This document shows, piece after piece, positions 60,544 through 64,000 of a stretch of DNA of 64,000 nt (positions are counted from its first letter, which is position 1; each line of letters opens with the position of its first letter). Location: the NCBI GenBank assembly GCA_965207755.1, contig OZ242297.1, forward strand, positions 3,780,844 through 3,844,843. Direction: 5' to 3'. Under the pieces are notes generated by a model. The model had not been told where the DNA came from. It searched no databases and was given only the letters and a program-made list of their open reading frames with translations. This DNA comes from Aldehydirespirator sp028819505. Its GTDB lineage: Bacteria > Actinomycetota > Acidimicrobiia > Acidimicrobiales > Aldehydirespiratoraceae. A program made the translations under genes and the position numbers.

Positions 60544-63126
60544 ATGACGCTGCTGCGCTACAGCCTCCGCAACATTGCGGCCACGCGGATCCGGTTCGCG
60601 CTCACTGCCCTGGCGGTGGTGATCGGGGTGGCCCTCACCGTCGGCGTGCTGATCAACACCGACGGGCTGCGGAGCGCCTTCAGCGATCTGGCCGGCGACC
60701 TCTACGACCAGGTCGACCTGTCGGTGCGAGCGCAGTCGACTCTGGGCAACGCCGACCAGTGGCAGGACCTGCGGCTGCTCGACCCCTCTCTGAAGGATCG
60801 GCTGGAGGCGATCGACGGGGTGGAGAGGACCGCCGGCGCGGTGTCGGAGTTCAATGTCGTGGCCGTCGGCGCCGACGGCGAGGCCATCGATCCCCAACTC
60901 TCCCAGCAGGGCGGGATGGGCTGGCCCGAGGACGAGTCGCTGGGCCGGATCTTCCCTCTCGACGACGGGGTCAGCCGCCGCCCGGCCGGGCCCGACGAGT
61001 TCGCCATGGACCAGCACACCGCGGCCGCGTTCGGCTTCCGGGTCGGTGAGCGCTACAGGGTCGCCACCCCGACGGGGACGCACCGGTTCGAACTGGTCGG
61101 CGTCTTCTACTTCATGGCGCCCGACTTCCAGGCCCCGTTCCAGCTGGTCGCCTGGGAAATGGACACCGCCCGTGAGGTTCTGCACGACGGCGGCGGGTAC
61201 GACCTCATCGACGTGCGCCTGTCGCCGGGCGCCTCGCTCGACGAGGTGGCCGCGTCGATCGAGCGCGAGCTGGGCCCGGCCTACACGGTCCTCTCGCAGC
61301 AGGAGCAGGTCGAAGCCCGCGATCAGGAGCTCAGCGACCTCCTGGACGTCTTCCGCAACGCGCTGCTGGCCTTCGCCGTCATCGTGCTGGTCATCTCGGC
61401 GTTCATCACCTACAACACCTTCACTCTGGTCACCGGCCAGCGCATCAAGGAGTTCGGGCTGCTGCGGGTGCTGGGCGCCGACCGGCGCCAGGTGGCTCTG
61501 ACGGTGGCGTTCGAGGCTCTGGTCATGGGCGTGGTGGCCGCCGTGGTCGGGTTCGGCCTCGGCATCGGGGTGTCGGAGGCCCTCAACGGCATCCTGTCGG
61601 CCGCAGGCTCGAATCTGCCCCCGACGGAGCTGGTGGTCGGCGCAGGCCCGATCATCGCCGCGCTGGCGCTCGGCGTCGGCCTGACTGTGGTCGTCTCCCT
61701 GTGGCCGGCGATGCGGGCCCGCCGGGTGACGCCCATTGTGGCGCTGGCCGACGACGCCGACATCGACGCCTACAGCCGGCGCAGGTCGGTCGTCGTCGGG
61801 TCGGCGGTCGGCGCGGTCGGGCTGGTGCTCATGGTCGTGGGACTGCTCTCGGACCTGTCATCATCGGGGGCGCTCATCCTGCTGCTCGGCTTCGGCGCCC
61901 TCGGGATGCTGGTGGGCGTCAACATCTGCAGCCCGGCCGTCGCCGGTCCGATGTCGCAGGTGCTGGGATGGCCGGCGGCCCGCCTGTTCCGGCTGAACGG
62001 GCGTCTGGCCCGGCTGAACGCGGCCCGCAACCCCCGCCGCACCGCCACCACCGCCTCGGCGTTGATGATCGGGCTGGCCATGGTGTCGCTGGTCACCGTG
62101 CTGGGCACGTCCTTCAAGGAGACCCTCGACGGCGAGCTGGAGGACTCGGTCCGCGCGGACTGGATGCTGTGCGCCGGGCCCTGCGACAACCAGCAGCTCG
62201 CCTTCAGCTCGGAAGCCGGATCGAAGATCGCCGAGGTGCCCGAACTGGAATCGGTGGAGGTGTTCCGGTTCCGGCCCGACGGCGTGCGCACCGCCGACGG
62301 CGCCCAGCACGTGCTCTCGGCCGCGAACCTCGCCTCGTTCTCGGGCCATGTGGCGCCGGGCGTCACCTCCGGCAGCGTGGCCGGCGCCGGTCCCGGTGAG
62401 GTGATGGTGCATGTCGACGCCGCCGAGGAGCTCGGTCTCGCCGTGGGCGATGAGGTGCGGCTGGAGATCTCGGGCCGCGAAGAGGTCGCCTTCGAGGTGG
62501 TGGCCCTCCACACCGAGGACTCGGTGGTGGGCTCCTGGGTCATCGACCTGGACGACTGGGACCGCTACGTCGTCGGTGACCAGGACAGCCTGGTCACCGC
62601 GGTCACCGCGGCGGGAGTCGGCAGCGAGGACGCCCGGGCCGCGCTGGAGGCGGCTCTCGACGAGTACCCGCAGGTAGTGGTGCGCGACCAGGCCGAGTAC
62701 CGCGCGAGCCGGACCACCCAGGTCGACAACCTGCTGGTCGTGGTCAACGTGTTCCTGATCATGGCGCTGGTGATCGCGGTGATGGGGTTCTCCAACACCA
62801 TGGCCCTGTCGGTGTTCGAGCGGACCCGCGAGATCGGGCTGCTTCGGGCCGTGGGCATGGGCAGGCGGCAGATCCGGGCTGCCATCCTGCTGGAGGGGGT
62901 CGTCGTGGCCGTCTTCGGCGGGGTCGTCGGTGTCGTGACCGGGCTGGTGGCGGGGTGGATCGCGGCCGGCTCGCTCCCCAGTGGCGTCATCTCCACCGTG
63001 GCTGTGCCGGTGGGCACGGTGGTGGCGTACCTGGTCGTGGCGGCGGTTGCGGGCCTCCTGGCCTCGCTGGCGCCGGCCCGCCGGGCCAACCGCATCGACC
63101 TGCTCGAGGCAATCTCCTACCACTAG
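60544..63126 (+). CDS. FtsX-like ABC transporter permease, two-repeat form
   Basis: 860 aa. N-terminal helix and MacB-like periplasmic domain (residues about 20-250), then three helices (about 275-400) with FITYNTFTLVTGQRIKEFGLLRVLGADRRQV. A central pair of helices is followed by a second periplasmic domain and a second FtsX block, SVFERTREIGLLRAVGMGRRQIRAAILLEG (split here by helix). Ends NRIDLLEAISYH. Exports a substrate or signals across the envelope with the ATPase before it. The TAG stop lies in the CTAG end of a 100-bp element. Confidence 0.92.
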   Translation: MTLLRYSLRNIAATRIRFALTALAVVIGVALTVGVLINTDGLRSAFSDLAGDLYDQVDLSVRAQSTLGNADQWQDLRLLDPSLKDRLEAIDGVERTAGAVSEFNVVAVGADGEAIDPQLSQQGGMGWPEDESLGRIFPLDDGVSRRPAGPDEFAMDQHTAAAFGFRVGERYRVATPTGTHRFELVGVFYFMAPDFQAPFQLVAWEMDTAREVLHDGGGYDLIDVRLSPGASLDEVAASIERELGPAYTVLSQQEQVEARDQELSDLLDVFRNALLAFAVIVLVISAFITYNTFTLVTGQRIKEFGLLRVLGADRRQVALTVAFEALVMGVVAAVVGFGLGIGVSEALNGILSAAGSNLPPTELVVGAGPIIAALALGVGLTVVVSLWPAMRARRVTPIVALADDADIDAYSRRRSVVVGSAVGAVGLVLMVVGLLSDLSSSGALILLLGFGALGMLVGVNICSPAVAGPMSQVLGWPAARLFRLNGRLARLNAARNPRRTATTASALMIGLAMVSLVTVLGTSFKETLDGELEDSVRADWMLCAGPCDNQQLAFSSEAGSKIAEVPELESVEVFRFRPDGVRTADGAQHVLSAANLASFSGHVAPGVTSGSVAGAGPGEVMVHVDAAEELGLAVGDEVRLEISGREEVAFEVVALHTEDSVVGSWVIDLDDWDRYVVGDQDSLVTAVTAAGVGSEDARAALEAALDEYPQVVVRDQAEYRASRTTQVDNLLVVVNVFLIMALVIAVMGFSNTMALSVFERTREIGLLRAVGMGRRQIRAAILLEGVVVAVFGGVVGVVTGLVAGWIAAGSLPSGVISTVAVPVGTVVAYLVVAAVAGLLASLAPARRANRIDLLEAISYH

Positions 63127-63222
63127 CGGCATGTAGCGGGTCTGGTCGAGCGACCTGCGAAGTCTCTGACCTCGCGCCATGGCCTGCAGGGTTCCGAAAT
63201 TGCGCTCACGGCATACCACTAG
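63123..63222 (+). mobile_element. 100-bp CTAG-bounded miniature element, copy B
   Basis: Exactly 100 bp from CTAGCGGCATGT to GGCATACCACTAG. Aligns without gaps to 22864-22963. The inverted ends pair as CTAGCGGCAT and ATACCACTAG (imperfect). No open frame of its own. Confidence 0.65.
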
Positions 63223-63293
63223 ACCGGGCAGGCGCCCGGCCCGGCAGCAGTCGGTCGTGGCCGCTGCCGTCTACGAGTCGACGGCCCGCCGGA

Positions 63294-64000
63294 TCAGACG
63301 CGAGAGCGGCGGCGGGCCTGGGCGAGGTGGCCGGCTAGCAGGGCTGCCGCGGCCACGCCCGACACCGCGCCCGACACTGCCATCGTCTGGGCGAAGGAGG
63401 CGGCGAAGGCCCGCGAGGTCTCCGCGATCGTCGCCTGGGCAGCGGCTTCGCCGGCCGCTCCCGACTGCGCCAGCCCGTATGCGGCCTCGATGGCGGCTCC
63501 CATCGACTCGCCCGCCGCCGCGGCCGCCTCGGGCGGCAGGATGTCGACGTCCACGGTGTTGCGATATATCGAGGTGGACAGTGCGCCCAGCGTGGCGATC
63601 CCCAGCGCGGCCCCGAGCTCGCGGGCGGTGTCGTTCACCGCTGAGCCGATCCCGGCCTTCTCGTAGGGGGTGGCGACCATGATGTCGTTGGTTGCGGGGG
63701 TCATGGCCAGGCTCAGCCCCGCGCCGGCCAGCACCAGCGGACCGAGCAGGAACCAGTAGCTGGTCTCCGTGTCGACCATCGCCAGCGGCAGGAAGGTGAG
63801 GGCGAGGACGGCGAAGCCGGCGGCCATGACCCGGCGCGACCCGAAGCGCTCTGCCAGCGGGGCCGTGAACGGGGCGACGACCATCGACGCCAGCGCCTCG
63901 GGCATGGTGGCCAGACCGGCCTCGAGCGCGCTGTACCCGAGAGCGAACTGCACGTAGAGCGCGAACAGGAACCAGAAGCCGATCATCACCACGAACGTCA
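63294..64000 (-). CDS. MFS transporter, DHA2 (EmrB/QacA) type, 5' end outside window
   Basis: The frame is open to the window edge, and only the C-terminal ~235 residues are seen. They hold the last six or so helices, with LAERFGSRRVMAAGFAVLAL (loop motif) and the motif C-like GAGLSLAMTPATNDIMVATP, GIGSAVNDTARELGAALGIATLG. These are typical of 14-helix drug/H+ antiporters. Convergent with the FtsX gene; the 100-bp element and 70 bp of spacer lie between. Confidence 0.85.
   Translation of the reverse strand, partial: TFVVMIGFWFLFALYVQFALGYSALEAGLATMPEALASMVVAPFTAPLAERFGSRRVMAAGFAVLALTFLPLAMVDTETSYWFLLGPLVLAGAGLSLAMTPATNDIMVATPYEKAGIGSAVNDTARELGAALGIATLGALSTSIYRNTVDVDILPPEAAAAAGESMGAAIEAAYGLAQSGAAGEAAAQATIAETSRAFAASFAQTMAVSGAVSGVAAAALLAGHLAQARRRSRV

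Noticed and set aside
63334..63360. A further CTAG end of the 100-bp element (CTAGCAGGGCTGCCGCGG)
   Set aside because: It is inside the coding frame of the MFS transporter (ALLAGHLAQ) and the similarity ends after a few bases.

Overview
The window is high-GC, gene-dense DNA with frequent GTG starts and many 4-bp start/stop overlaps. It carries three to four luciferase-like (LLM) oxidoreductases of the F420/flavin type, an M1 lipoprotein peptidase, SulP, MMPL and MFS transporters, and an oxidative trimethylamine (TMA) route. I infer an actinobacterium, most likely a marine or marine-host-associated Acidimicrobiia-like heterotroph. No rRNA, tRNA, CRISPR array or complete insertion sequence was found.

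Layout. (1) 1-7.0 kb: a partial PIN toxin, then a minus-strand TMA/ammonium block. An ammonium transporter is followed by three tiny single-span membrane proteins and one four-span protein, then TMAO demethylase (tdm) and TMA monooxygenase (tmm). Two tandem palindromic sites lie upstream of the transporter. (2) 7.3-15.2 kb: an XRE-cupin regulator with two small membrane proteins faces a plus-strand operon of VOC protein, cupin, hydantoinase A, hydantoinase B and acyl-CoA ligase. (3) 15.4-21.2 kb: a tightly coupled minus-strand operon of 2-oxoacid dehydrogenase E1 alpha, E1 beta, a free lipoyl carrier, an SDR, a methenyl-tetrahydromethanopterin cyclohydrolase homologue (Mch), a second SDR and an LLM enzyme resembling methylene-tetrahydromethanopterin reductase (Mer). 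This is the most unusual locus here. (4) 21.2-29 kb: an accessory stretch with gene remnants, an MNT-HEPN fusion, a truncated Calx-beta surface protein, a DUF4143 ATPase, FitAB/VapBC and HigBA modules, an MBL hydrolase and several repeats. (5) 29-38.3 kb: Rieske oxygenase, MFS and MMPL exporters, amidohydrolase, zinc alcohol dehydrogenase and FGGY kinase. (6) 38.3-40.4 kb: a second DUF4143 ATPase and a decayed amidohydrolase end. (7) 40.4-46.2 kb: a YeiH-type exporter, VOC, LLM, class III aminotransferase and DEAD-box helicase. (8) 46.5-51 kb: NYN nuclease, methyltransferase, M1 peptidase, SnoaL and VOC proteins. (9) 51-57.6 kb: nitroreductase, bioA, bioF, bioD, SulP and enoyl-CoA hydratase in one minus-strand run. 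(10) 57.6-64 kb: LLM enzyme, NTF2-like protein, an ABC/FtsX export pair and a partial DHA2 MFS exporter.

How the genes fit together. TMA would be oxidised to TMAO by Tmm and demethylated by Tdm to dimethylamine and formaldehyde, with ammonium handled by the co-oriented Amt. The Mch/SDR/Mer-like trio follows the order of three consecutive steps of the H4MPT one-carbon pathway. It sits behind an E1/lipoyl module, so it could be a C1-transfer route or a recruited catabolic pathway for a heterocycle; the sequence alone does not decide. Dispersed short repeats mark many gene borders: a 38-bp family (seven copies), a 100-bp CTAG-bounded element (two full copies and one partial), a 90-bp direct repeat, and tandem copies of gene 3' ends.
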